The notes beneath the pieces are model-generated. The model did no database searches. It saw nothing but the letters and a program-made list of their open reading frames with translations, and was not told the DNA's origin. Shown here piece by piece: positions 1 through 13,100 of a stretch of DNA of 64,000 nucleotides. Made by a program: the position numbers and the translations under genes. Each line of letters starts with the position of its first letter. Position 1 is the stretch's first letter. Source of the stretch: Undaria pinnatifida (taxonomy: Eukaryota; Sar; Phaeophyceae; Laminariales; Alariaceae); contig JABAKD010000029.1 in NCBI GenBank assembly GCA_012845835.1, positions 3,969,000 through 4,032,999 on the forward strand, read 5' to 3'.

Positions 1-7
1 CGTTCAC

Positions 8-34
8 CCTGGCATTAGCAGGGGAGCCACCGAC
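8..34 (-). CDS. VIP1: possible PPIP5K micro-exon 20
   Basis: GTACAG acceptor and GTGAAC donor enclose 27 bases that keep phase with exon 19 and would code SVAPLLMPG. I do not recognise this sequence in the family, so this is only a candidate for the next exon. Confidence 0.25.
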
Positions 35-218
35 CTGTACACCCTTCGCGAGGGCAAACACAACCCACCCGGAAGCGCGCGCGATCGAAGTATCACTCAT
101 CACACGCAGCTTGCGAACATGAGCTCTGCTCAAGATCCGTTTTCTTGGTCGATCTCAAAAGCATGGAGTGTATCCTTCCATTTGCCTTTTTACTAGCAGG
201 TAGAAGAGAAGAAAGTAC

Positions 219-374
219 CTGAGAACATTGATGATGGTGTGCAGGTGGGACTCCGAGGTAAAATACAGCCTGGTCCTCACGCGCCGGCCTAGTGAACTTT
301 CGGGGAGATCGTCGATGTTCCTCAGGTCGAGCTGGTAGCGCATGTCCACTTCGTCGTCCGATCGGGCGATTATA
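219..374 (-). CDS. VIP1: PPIP5K exon 19
   Basis: [51 protein letters not shown] and a split Arg. The [12 protein letters not shown] motif is a family hallmark near the end of the phosphatase domain and carries the second conserved active-site His. Acceptor GGGCAG, donor AG|GTACTT. Confidence 0.96.
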
Positions 375-3300
375 CTGCCCGAGTCACATACAAAAAAGGG
401 ATTTCGGGAGAGGGGGGAAGGGTGGGTGGCGGGTGGGGACGGGCTGTTTTACTAGCTGTGAAGCCACAGAAGAAGAAAAAAACGGGCGCACATGTGGGGG
501 AGCTGGGGGGGGGGGGGGGGGGGGCGGGGGGGTACAGGGAAAGGGAGGGGCGGGCTGTTTAATCAGTTACTACGGCAGGCACACAGAAAATGGACACAAC
601 GTATCTTGCATGAAAAAAAAAAACTGATGCCGCACACAAACAAGAACATGAAGAACCATACGCAAGCCACCTCAGGACCGCCGCAACACAAAAAACAAGA
701 ACAAAACTCACCATACGTAAGCCATCTCAGAACCGCGGCAGCAGCGGCGGCACACGACGCCATGAACAACGACCAGCAACGCCAAATCTACACGAAAATA
801 GCGTGTTTGCGAGCTACCAACCATGGCTGGGTAACGGAGTTGGACAAGAAAACATGTAGAGAACTAGTATTGAAACCGTCGAACGCCAAAAATTCAAGAA
901 GGCCCAACCCAACCTCCCCCCCAAAAAAAAACAAAATTATTAGGTTGCTGTACAAAATATCTTTTTTTCCTACCATTATACATTACAAGTATTTCGAAAC
1001 CTGTATTTTTGGTGGGGTTAGTCGGCCAGCCTTGGGTGAATACGACGCTTGTCAGTTTCAATGCAGACTGATTCTACGATAGCCCCCCCCTAAACCAGCG
1101 AATATTCTTTAACGAACGTTTCGTGGCTGCTCGTTACGTGGAAGGATGCGATACGAAAAGTATATCTTCACATATTTTCTTGTTTGCGGAGGACTATCAA
1201 ACGATGGACGTCCGGGTGGTAAGGGGAACCGTGTTTCAGGAGATGCGACCGGGAGCTGGTTTCAAAACCGGCGATTTCGTTAAAGAAAAGTTAGGGGGGC
1301 TACCGTACAACGACTTTGCAATGCAATTATTCGACACGTCTTCATGACTTATCAGCCTGGATTGGTCGGTGCTACTTGCCTGGTTACTTACCGTGTGGCT
1401 TAATCGTTTCCTGCACATTGTTTCTCAAGAGTTTTGTCCCCCTTTTCAACGTGCGACACCCCCCCCCCCCCCCCTCCCCCCAATGCCTGCCTGGTTGGTG
1501 AAAACCCGACGTGCTCCGTCCCGGTATAGTAGGGATGCGAGGGTCTGTGGTCATACGACTACACGGCCGAGCACAAACTGAGTACACCCTCCCCCGCTCC
1601 CCCCTGCCATTTATTTCTTCGAACTGTTAAGTTTGTTCGAAACCGACCGGCGAATAAAATAAAAGTCCGAAAACGATACGGGGGAGGGGGGGGGGGGGTC
1701 CTACCGCCGAACGAAGACAAGCAGGATCGGATGGAGGGGGAAACAGCGACGATCACCCGTCGAGGCATCCAAGCGTCTCACGTGCACGCATAGATAGCTT
1801 CGCGACAATTTACAACGCAGCACAGTGGAGGAAACGACACTTCCCTTCCTCCTTTACAGATTGACAGGCCTACAGTAGAGGCAGGCTGCTTGCTCTACTG
1901 CTGTAGACGGTTTCATATTTTTTTCCAAAATCCGAAAAAAAATGTCTACGTCGCAAACGCCGTAAGACGACTCGCTCTACTCACAGATCGTCCTTGATCT
2001 TGTCGAGCAGGGCGCAGCACATCTTAGACCCGATCACCAGCTTATCCCTAAGGAGGGGTGGGGTGGGGTGGGGTGGGGTGGGGTGGGGTGGGGTGAGGCG
2101 GGGCGAGGCGGGGTTGGGTTGGATTGGGTTGGGTTGGGTTGGGTTGGGTTGGGTTGGGTTGGGTTGGGTTGGGTTGGGTTGGGTTGGGTTGGGTTGGGTT
2201 GGGTTGGGTGGTGGGTGCGGTGCGGTACGGCGCAGCGTGTTTGCCGATGATAGTTAACCGATAGCGCCAGCGGGAGACAGAAGGGACCCGGGGTATAGTC
2301 CGGAGATGGAGGATCTTTCGTCAAAAATCGACCCAAAAAGCAAAATAGCTAATCTATATATGTGGGAAGGCACTCGCGCAGCAGTATATTTGTAACCGTC
2401 TTCAGCTCGTGCGCGTTGGTTGATCTGGAGAAGTTGGAGAATCATGTACTCAACCAGCACACGAAGCTCGGTCGGCTGTCGAAAAACCTCGGCCAAAGCA
2501 CCGGGCTTTATCCAGCTCAGAAGGGGCCCATTTACTTTTGGCGTGGTCTAAAATCGGCGGCGCCACTGCATGCAATATGACGCAAAATTATGCAAAATTA
2601 GAACTTCCGTCTTAACTTGGATTAACTCCAAAAACACATTACTGCGCGTTCAGAACTGCTCCTACGTTTTTCTAGGATAAACTACTTGGAATAAATCCAC
2701 GATACTGTTTGTGGTTTTACAGGAATCAAGTGCTGGTGAGTCATTCCACAGTAGCCCCCCCCCCCAACTTCTCTTTAACGAAATCGGCGGTTTTGAAACC
2801 AGCCCACGACCGTACCTCCTGAAATACGGTGCCCTTTGCCACCCCGACGTCATCGGTCGATAGCCCTTCGCGAACAAGAAAGCATGTGAAGATATATTCT
2901 TCATTGCATCCTTCCTCGTATCGAGCAGCCATGATTGATGATGAAACGTTCGTTAAAGAAAATCGCGGGTTTTGGGGGGGGGGGGTATCGTAGAATCAGT
3001 CTGGTCGCGTAGTGCACGCATACCTGGCCGTGACGCCGTACTCTTGAGGCACGCAGCAATCCGCCAGGCTCTTCGCCACATCGTACAGGTCCGCAAGCCC
3101 CTCCAGCCCGAGGTGCCCGTTGTGGAGACACTCGTACCGCGCGCTGTCGTGGACGTCCGGGATCTACGGGGGCGGCATCATCGGAGCAGAGCAGGGGTCG
3201 TTCTTAACGTTGCTGTTGTTGCTGTTGTCGTTATGGTTGCTGTTGTTGCTACTGTTGCTGCTGCGACACACGAACACGAAACGAAAACAACACACAAAAA

Positions 3301-4073
3301 CTCCGTTGCATCTGATTCACGCCCACCGTACCGTACCAAAACGCCGCCACCATCACCACCGCAACCACCACAACCACCACCATCAACAACCTCACCCCCC
3401 CCCCCCCCGTCCCAACCCAACCCAACCACCCACCCCCTCGCCCCCACGCCCCGCTTGGCTGACCTTGGTGATGTCAAATAAACCGGTCGCCTCATCGTAT
3501 AGTTCTCCGTGGAGCTCACTCCATCGATCAAGCATCAGCAGAGCAGTTTCCCCTCGAGCTGGCACGTCGCTCCTGCCCCCCCCGCCATCATCGAAACAAG
3601 AAGGAGGCGGTGGTACCGGCGGTCCTTGGCTAAAGGCGGGGGAAAGGGAGGCAGCCGTAGGAGTCGGACTTATCGCCCCGTTCGCTGTAGGTGCTGGGTT
3701 CCCGTTGACCTTTGGTGGTGCTGTGCCGGGCATGGACGCCGGTGTTGGTGGCGTTGGTGGTGATGCTGGTGGTGGTGGTGGTGGTGCTGGTTGAGCTGGT
3801 GGCGATCGTGCGGCCGTTGCTGCTGCTGCTGCTGATGCTGCTGATGCTGTCGCGGATGCTGGTGGTGCTATGGGCGATGCTGGTGGTGCTACCGCTGCTG
3901 CCATTGCTGTGCGCGTTGCTGTTGGTCCTGCTGCCGTCGTGGTTGTTGTTGCTGCTGCTACTGTTGTCGCTGCTGCTGATAATGCTGTTGGCGTTGATAT
4001 TGTTGTTGCTGATGTTGCTGTTGCTGCTGTTGATGCTGCTGTTAGCGCTGTGGCATCCGCATTTGGTGTAGCA

Positions 4074-4116
<43 letters not shown>

Positions 4117-7100
4117 CTGCTTCTGCCGCTGCCGCTGCTGCTGCCGCCGCCGTTGCTGCTCTCTTCGCAGCCGAAGCTTCCGCCGCAGCCGCAGCCGCCA
4201 CCGCCGCGTTTTCGTCCGCTTCCCTTGACTTAACGCTCAGCTGCCGCACCAGGTCCGCCATCAGGGCTCGCATGTGACGGAGCTTAGTCACAGGATTTCC
4301 TAGAGATGCGAGGGCGGATTTCACGGAGGCTTGTCCCGCGGGGACGATGGCGTCGATTCGCTCCGCCGTAAGTTCTGCATCTTGGTTCAGCGCGTGCCCC
4401 AAAAAGTCCTTACTGATAGAGAGGGAGGGAGGGAGGGAGGGAAGGGAGGCAAAAACAAGAGGGAACTGAAAACGGTAAATGAATACCTGGTATGTAAAAT
4501 AGACATGAAAAGTGAAGGCAGAAAGCGAAAAAAATACACTGGAAACGCAAAACGGAAACAAAAAAAAAGAGGAAAAAGAAGACGCCTGAAAAGGAAAAAG
4601 AAAAAAAAACAAGAAGAAAAATAAGAAAACGAAAAAAAAAAACGTCCTCAACAAAGATCAAAATCAGTCAAGTATCAAAAACACATAAAAGTACAACTTC
4701 AAGGAAGAACAAGCAGCAAGAACAACGAGGTCCCACACAGAAAAACACTGGTATACTAACTAGTTTTAGACTTCACTGATATCCCCATGGTTGCCGTGTA
4801 TTAATTCTCCAGTGGAAACCCCAATTAGGGTGGAATAAGCGGCGTGGCATCAGAGGGTGTGTTGGTGCTCCCTGCCGGCGTCTGCTTACACTTACACCCC
4901 CAGCGGCAGTTTAGAGGGCTCAGGTCCCGGCGGGACCAGGTTCAGGCGAGTTGAAGGCCGACACAGACGCGTGCTACTACGCCAGAGGTGCACCACTTTT
5001 TCTCGAGGATTCTCAATTTAGGAGCTTTAAAAGACCTCTCTACAAAAAACGATATACGTATTGGAGAAAAATAAAATCTGCTAGGATACGTGCCGGATGA
5101 GATAACCCCATGGCCTATGATACGTATGTATACACCGAGAATCACGCGGAAAGAATGGCGTACTATTTATTTATTTTCCGACGATAGTATTAGTATCAGT
5201 ATAGTATTCGTAGGTTCACGAGCCTCGTCATTCAGAAAACATTTTCGCCAAAAAAAGGTACACCTCTATCGTAGCACGCATTTACAAAAGTACTTGAAAT
5301 TAGCATAGGGAGGGGTTAACCCTGTTGGGAGTCCACAGAGGGAAAACCCGACGAACAAAATTTTTCGCTGTTTGATGTTTACTCCGGCAACATACAACAC
5401 AGCTGAGTGTCATACACACCGAAAAGGACAACATTTTTGTATCATGCAACCTCTGCAAAAAAAAAACGGGCAGCCGGTGTATCCCGTACATAGCTTTTGC
5501 AAAGTCGACGATCGGCCCCGAAAAAAACGTACGTTTGATTTTTTTTTTTTTCTTCCAATCAAACGGAGGATTTGCAGCATCCTTCCTTCCATCACGAAGC
5601 AACCCGAGCTGTTTGCTAGACTAGCTCACGATGATTTTCCCCGTCAAACTCCAACGCAGGCACCTGCAAGACACGCGGACAGCTTTCGCCGCTGCCGTGT
5701 TTTGCAGCGCTCGCGCCATGACCAAGAAGGCGTTTCATACTTATGCTTTATCGCTGTACACGGGCCCAAAAAGCACACAAAGTGGTGCCATAATGAATCG
5801 TTGAATTTTAGAGATGTGCGTAAAAATTACTAATCCGCGAACGAGTGCGACTTTTCGAAGTTAGACCGCATATTAACGCTTCACCTTGTAGACTTTTTTT
5901 TTTGGCAGTCGTAAACGGGTTATACAGGATAATGGATACAAGCGCATCACACTTTCACATCTCTGTGTCGTGCGTGCGTCAACCTCGCCTTCCCCGACCT
6001 CCCCCCAAAATAAATAAATAAATACATATGTACATACAAAACAAAACCCCCGAAATTTTCACCGAAAATTACGAGGAAAAAACAACTCATTACCCCCTTC
6101 TTGTGGATACGAGTCCCCGTTCTCCTAGACAGCACCGCCTCATTACACACAACTCCAAGGTCACCGTAGGTCCGCCAGATTCCCGCAGCAGGTTGTCTGC
6201 GTTCAGGTTTACTCTGCACGTCAGCCCACATCATAACCCGAAACCCGAAACCCGAAACCCGAAACCCAACCCAAAACCCAACCCCGATCCTTCGGGAGAC
6301 TCGAGGTCAGCAGGGCCGTGTGTTTCGGTGGAGTTTAATCAAAAAAACAAAAAAACAAAAAACGCCGACCGAAGGAGGAAGTCTCGGCCAAACCACAACA
6401 ACGCCCGCGATACGGTAAGACTCCGTTCCGTGCTCACCGGGGAGGTAAACCGACTCTCGCGTCGGTGCGCCCTCCCCACCGCAACCGTGCAAGACACACG
6501 CCCCACAAACTACTAGAGGTAAACACCCTTTTTTTTTTCTCTTGCTCCTGCAAGGTTTATTGGCCTCGAGATCTCACCCAATAAGAGCGAGAAAACAGAA
6601 AGCGCGCAGCTCGACGGTCGACCGGAAGCCTACATGGCCTACTTCTCTCCTAAAACGCCCGTAATGCAGAAAAAGAACGACTTCCCGACGACTCAAGGTT
6701 AAGGAGAACACTTCAACCAAAAAATGCTACTGGTACCTCTATATCCAAGCGCGCGTTGCAGGAGATAACCGCTCAGGGGCTCGGCCCAAAGCCCTGCTAT
6801 CCCCGGTCGCCCCGGTGGCGCACCAGGTTATCCTCAAGCCTGGAAGAGGTCAGTTTCGTGAGTTCGAGTCCCCCCGAGGGCGTACTCCCCCCGAGGGCGT
6901 GCGTACTCGTAAAAATTCGTGGGGGACCTTTTTTTCTTGTGAACAAGTTGACTTGCGGAAAGCGCGAGAGCGTGAGAGTTAGCATCACTCAATGAAAAAT
7001 CGACGGCCAGCGGGATTGCTGAACCCTATGCGCGATAAACATTGAAGGCAACAATCGGGGGGGGGGGGGGAAGGGACGGCGCCTGTGACCACGGCTTGTC

Positions 7101-10100
7101 CAGAAGCTGGAAAGTAGAAGTGTGAAAAAAGAAAAAGAATAAACGTCAACGCACCATCGGTCCATGTCCTTTTTTATGTCCTTGTTGCCCGTGTGGTCCA
7201 GCATCATCTCCCCACCGCTCTGATTCTCGTCTTTCTCCTTGCTCACCAGACTCACGAGAATCGGAGTAAGCTCGCCTTCCAGCTCCAGGAAACCCTTGGC
7301 GAAGGCAGCGGCGGTGTTCATCACGCGACCTTCGTCGGAGGTCCTGATCTTCAGGTCGTGGCGGAAGGTGCTGGAGGCGGGACAAAGGGCACGAAAAAAG
7401 CAAAAAAACCGAGACAAAAGACAACAACAACCAAAAATTAGCAATAAGGGATTGGAGTATGGAGTGGAACGCGTAAAAAAAAAGACAACAACTAAAACAA
7501 ACAAAAAAAGTACGAGCAAGGGACCAAGACTGTGGAGTAGACCACTACAACAACAAAAAACATAACCAAAAACTAAAACAAACCTAAAAAACCAAAGGGG
7601 ATGGGAGTATGGAGTGGGTCACATATACACACAAAAGAAAACAAACAAAAATACAAAGCGACGGAGCAGACGACGACGACGACCACGACGTCAAAACAAA
7701 AAAATCAAAGCAAAAAAAAAGATGAAAAACAAAAAAAAATAAAGTAAAACGTAACACAAAACACCTAAAAACACACACGCATTTTAACAAGAGAGTAGTA
7801 GGCAAATTTCGACGCGAGTCGACGAGGGAAGAAAACGACGAATTACCCTCGCGATAAAAGTCAAGGCACGTACCGTAGTGGGGAGGGGGGGGAGGAGGGC
7901 CTGCTATATGACCCCGGACCTGAGTAACGTGTGAGAGGAAGCGCGAAAGTAGTGCCAGGATAAACAATAGAAAAAACAAATATATATATATATACCTATA
8001 CAAGTATATATGTAGTGCCTGTTTCCGCATTAGTGCCGGTGAAATCACTCAGCGCAACTGAAAACCACGTCACGACTTCAGCATCAAGTATTGGCCTTAT
8101 ACCCAATAGTGTCGGTGTCCAGTACAATGCCGGTGTCGCTGGCCGGCATGTGTCGTTGGCCGGCATATATACCCACACGATAGGGAGACCGCACCACTCT
8201 ATTAATAGTATCATGTACAGGAGTAGGGGTCCCCCAGTAGGCGGTGGTGTGCCAGAGCAGCACGACCGCATCATCGGGGAAAGCCGCCTCAAGGCGGTGG
8301 TGTGCCAGAGCAGCACGACCGCCTTATCGGGGAAATCCGCCTTGTTCGTTCCAGAGCAGTACGACCGCTTTATCGGGGAAAGCCGTGGTGTGCCAGAGCA
8401 GCACGACCGCCTTATCGGGGAAAGCCGCCTTACTCGTTCCAGAGCAATACGACCGCCTTATCGGGGGAAGCCGCCTCAAGGCGGTGGTGTGTCAGAGCAG
8501 TACGACCGCCCCCTTATCGGAGAAAGCCGCCTTACTCGTTCCAAAGCAGCACGGCCGCCTTATTGGGGGAAATCCGCCTTACTCATTCCACGCTATGAGT
8601 GCAATTTCCCAGCCGCGTCAAGCCAATTTTGACCATCCTTACACCGGGGTACCACCTTGCTCAGGCGGCATTATCGGGGGACCTCTACTGCAACTTGATT
8701 ACATTTTTTTTCATTTTTCATTGCGGCCGATCCGATATATATATATATATATTATATATTCAATCCTCCGGGCGGATGGGGAAAACAAAACTTTAAGCTC
8801 GCCACACTTCCACGCAATATTCCTACATTTTTGAGTGTCAATTTTACCTCGATAGTGTTCGCACTCCAGCGCTACCGTAGCTGGCGTATTCTGTACCCTT
8901 CAGTTCCCGTGGCAACGACAGCGCGAGGTTGTGTCCCTAGCCGATCCGATCCGAAAAGAAAAGAAAAGAAAAGAACAAAAGAAAGAAAAAAAAAGAAAAG
9001 AAAAATAAAAGCTACTACAGGTACTGTCTGCGTCGACGGCTGATGTTGCACCGTTTTCACAGTGTTACACCCGGCAAGTCAGATTTTTTCGACAACATTT
9101 TAATAACCTGTGAAGTCGGAGGAGACCACCGCAGCCAACGTCAGGGTACAGGATCGACCGGAAGCTGTTGCCGAGCTCTTTGGCCTGGCACTCCCCTAGC
9201 TTCGTCAGCTCTCCGCCCCACTTCAGAATCAAGAGAAGTTTCGTCACCCGTTCGCTCGGCCCTTGAGACTCCTCCCCCTCCTTCTCACCCCCCTCTCCGT
9301 TATCTGCACGCGTTTTCCGTTTTTGCTGCTGCTGCTGCTGGTGATGCTCCGGCGGCGGCGGTCGCCACTGACACTCCTGCTGTCGACCTTGATGTTGGCC
9401 CTGATCGTGGGGACATTTTTGGCCGCTATCCAATGGTTGCTTCACCGGACTCTTGAGTTAAGGGGGTTGGGGGACACGCGCATCGAACAGTAGACAAACG
9501 TGTGCGGCGGTGTGAGGTGACGCACCCACACCGCCTACATGGCGATCGCAACAAGGATACGTGTACCTGCCAATACAAGTACAGCCGTCACCCCGCCACC
9601 GACTCTCTTCTCTTGCCGCCCCCCCCCGCCCCTGCCTTACTCAATCCGACCTAACCCAGCCCAGTCCAGCCCAACATAGCTAGCCTAACCTATCTTGACC
9701 TGACTTTTAGAGTCCTAAAACCCCTTCCTATACTAATTCCGAGCATTTTTGCCAAAAAACGGGTTTCCAGTTGAAAAACGTGAACAACCTAACCCAACCT
9801 AACCCAACCAATCCCACCCCACCCTACCCCACTTCATCCCACCCCACCCCGCCCCACGCCATCCCAACTCAAACCAACCCGCCCCATCTCAACTCAATCC
9901 AGCCCGCCCCATCCCAACCCAATCCAACCCGCCCCATCTCAACTCAATTGAACCCACCTCCGACCCCACCCCACCTCACGCCACCCGAACACAACCAAAC
10001 TCAAACTAAACCCGCCCGCCCAAGCCGGCCTAACCTAGCATAAGCCCACCCCCCTCTACTCACGACGACAACCAAATCCCACCTGTTCTTCTCCGAGCGG

Positions 10101-13100
10101 GCGACGCTCTACGGGTTCCCAGCTCTGCGGTTTGAGCTGCAGCTTGCGGTTGATGCCCGATATCTCCCATCTGTGAGGTGGGGGGAGAAGAAAGAAAGCA
10201 AGCAACACACAAGGCACATATAAGAAACACACAAAACGCACAAACAACACACAAGGCACATGAAACGACACACGGAGATACACACACAACATTCAACCTG
10301 CATAAGCAACACACAAAACACATACGCAACACACGATGTACACAAGAAACACACATGATACACAAAACAACGCACAAAACGCTCAACACATGGCACACAA
10401 TAGACAACGCACATAGGCAACACAAATATACCAAAAATAAGGCACATTTTGGTACATAAGCAACATCCAAGATACGTAAACAACACACAAGACGCATAGC
10501 TATCCACCAAACACATAAAACAATGCGCAAGGCGTATCACCAAAACAGCACAAAAAACACAGACAAGATCCATAAACAACACAAAACAAGATACATCCGG
10601 GTTGCCATCACCTGGTAAGAACGTGCTCAATCTGCCGGAGCTTCGTGCAGGTCCCCGGCGCCACATCTCCCGGCTTCTGCAAACACACGAACACGCAACG
10701 ATATTCAACAACAACTATTTCAAACGCGCCAGCTGTGCGTTCGATCAACTCAAGGATATTGCCTGGTAAGGTAAAGTATCAGCCGTCGACGCAATCCTCA
10801 ACTAACTTGGGGTTTGCTTTCGGGCCACCCACAACAAAAACGCCGTCACATCGTGGTATATAGCAGTGGGTAGACCCACGTCGTGGTAGGGATACATACA
10901 CTACAAGGGTAGACGCGTACCCTATTTTGTCTGATGTACCCTATTTTGTCTGAGGTGTACCCTATTTTGTCTGAGGTGTACCCTATTATGTCTGAATCGT
11001 ACCCAATCTTGGCTGAGGTGTACCCTATTTTGGCTGAGGCTCCTCACTTAAAGAGCTCTATTTGCCTTCTGAGGCGAAAAGCTTATTATTGATGCCACAG
11101 GAGAAAAAAAAAAGTGCTGTGATTTTTTATTTTTTCTTCAACATTTCTACTTTCGAGCTTCTGGACAAGCCGTGGTCACAGGTGTCGTCCCTTCTCCCCC
11201 CCGGTTCTTGCCTTCAATTTTTATCGCGCGTAGGGTTCAGCAATCCCACTGGTGCTCGTCGATTCGCCGAGTGTTGCTTACTCACGCTCTCGCGTTTTCC
11301 GCAAGTCAATTTGTGCACAAGAAAATAATGTGATATGCATGCATACCCGAGCAAACAATCCGACGTCAGCCATGAGTTCGACGAATTTAGGGTCGACGCT
11401 CATCTTTGCAAGCTGCGCACTACATCGATCGCCCGTTTTCAGCAAGTTTCATGAGTCAGACCCTAACATAAGATGACATTGTATTATTGTATTACTCCAC
11501 TAAATATGCATGACCAAGTGTTAGAATGGTAACACATCACCAATCGTCTGTGTACAGTAGGTGGCCCTATATAGTGCGGGTCATATAGGGCGGGTGTCCG
11601 ATATTGTGCGGGTGAAATCGTTTGGCACAATATAGACCCCTCTACGATAGTGGCCCGTTTTTATATAGTGCGGGTAAATTTTCGTGACACATAAACGCAC
11701 TATATATATGCCACCTACTGTCCACCACTAAATATGCATGACCAAGTGTTAGATTGGTAACACATCACCAATCGTTTGTGTATCTAGAAATACTTATCAC
11801 TAGTGCCATGTGTAGGAGAAAACGCAAAGTGAGCATTGCTGTGACATACATACCCGAGGAACAATCCGACGTCCTATATATATAGGTCACAAAAAATCAC
11901 GCAGCTTGCCAAGATGGGGCATCGGCCTGAAATATATCCAACTCACAGCTGACGTTGTACTTAAATAGTCTCCGTGAGTAAAAATATTTGGCTAAAAGCG
12001 ATATTAATAGTGAAATTACGACGATTTGGGGTTTAGGAGCCCTGGCAGTCAAAAAAAGGGCTTCAGCCAAGAAAAGGTGCTGTACCTTTATCGTGGGCTT
12101 GGCCCTGGTATAGATTACACCACCTGAATCTAATTATACTTGTGCATAACACGTCGAACAGACCAAATCACTATACAGCTCGTACATGATATTCACGCGA
12201 CGGGCAGATCATACAGATTGGTTTCCCTTCGGACAGATCAAATCTAAATTATATTACGGTACAGATGTTACAGATCATTTTCACGTCGGACAGGTTAGAT
12301 CTGAACCATACTACTGTACAGATCTTGCAGATCTCTTTCACGTCCAATAAGTAAAACCTAAATCACAGGACTGTACAGATCATACAGATCGTTTTCGCGT
12401 CGGACAGGTCAAACGTAAAGCATATGACTGTACGAATCATACAGATCGTGTTCGCGTCGGACAGGTCGAATCTAAATCATATGGCAGATCATACAGATCA
12501 TTTTCGCGCCAAACAGGCCAGATCTAAACCATATGACTCCACAAATCACAAGATCTTTTTCACGTCCGACAGGTCAGATCGCGGTACAAATCATAAAATA
12601 CGGCAAAAAAAATCACGTGGGGTAGCATCAGGTCACCGGAAAGATCACCCAAACAAAAAAATCCTGATCTGCATCGTCTGAACATGTTTCATATTTCCAC
12701 GAGGCTGATCTACGGGATCTGAAAGCACGAGGCTGATCTACGGGATCTGAAAGCACGAGGCTGATCTACGGGATCTGAAAGATCTATAAACAAACCCGCA
12801 GCAGTGATCTATACGGTGTGGCCCACATTTCCCAGCTTCTGAAACACGCACGCTGATGTGACAGCACCAGACCAAAGTGCGAGGTGATGCGGGGTCAGCG
12901 AAGTCGGAGCGTGCTCGCGGTTACGAGCTACAAAGCACCAGCAGTGGGGTCTACGTAAGGCGGCATAACGCGGAGGGATTTCGGCCGACCTACACCAAGA
13001 GGCCGCCCTATTCAGATGGGCACATGTGTTCAGACATATACGAAGTAGCAGTGCTGCGAACCGATTTCAACCCCGCCCTATATCGAGTGGCCTTCTCTAG

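Noticed and set aside
6805-6880. Functional tRNA gene
   Set aside because: A and B boxes are present but no clean anticodon stem; the same head recurs with a shared 290-base body, so it is a SINE.
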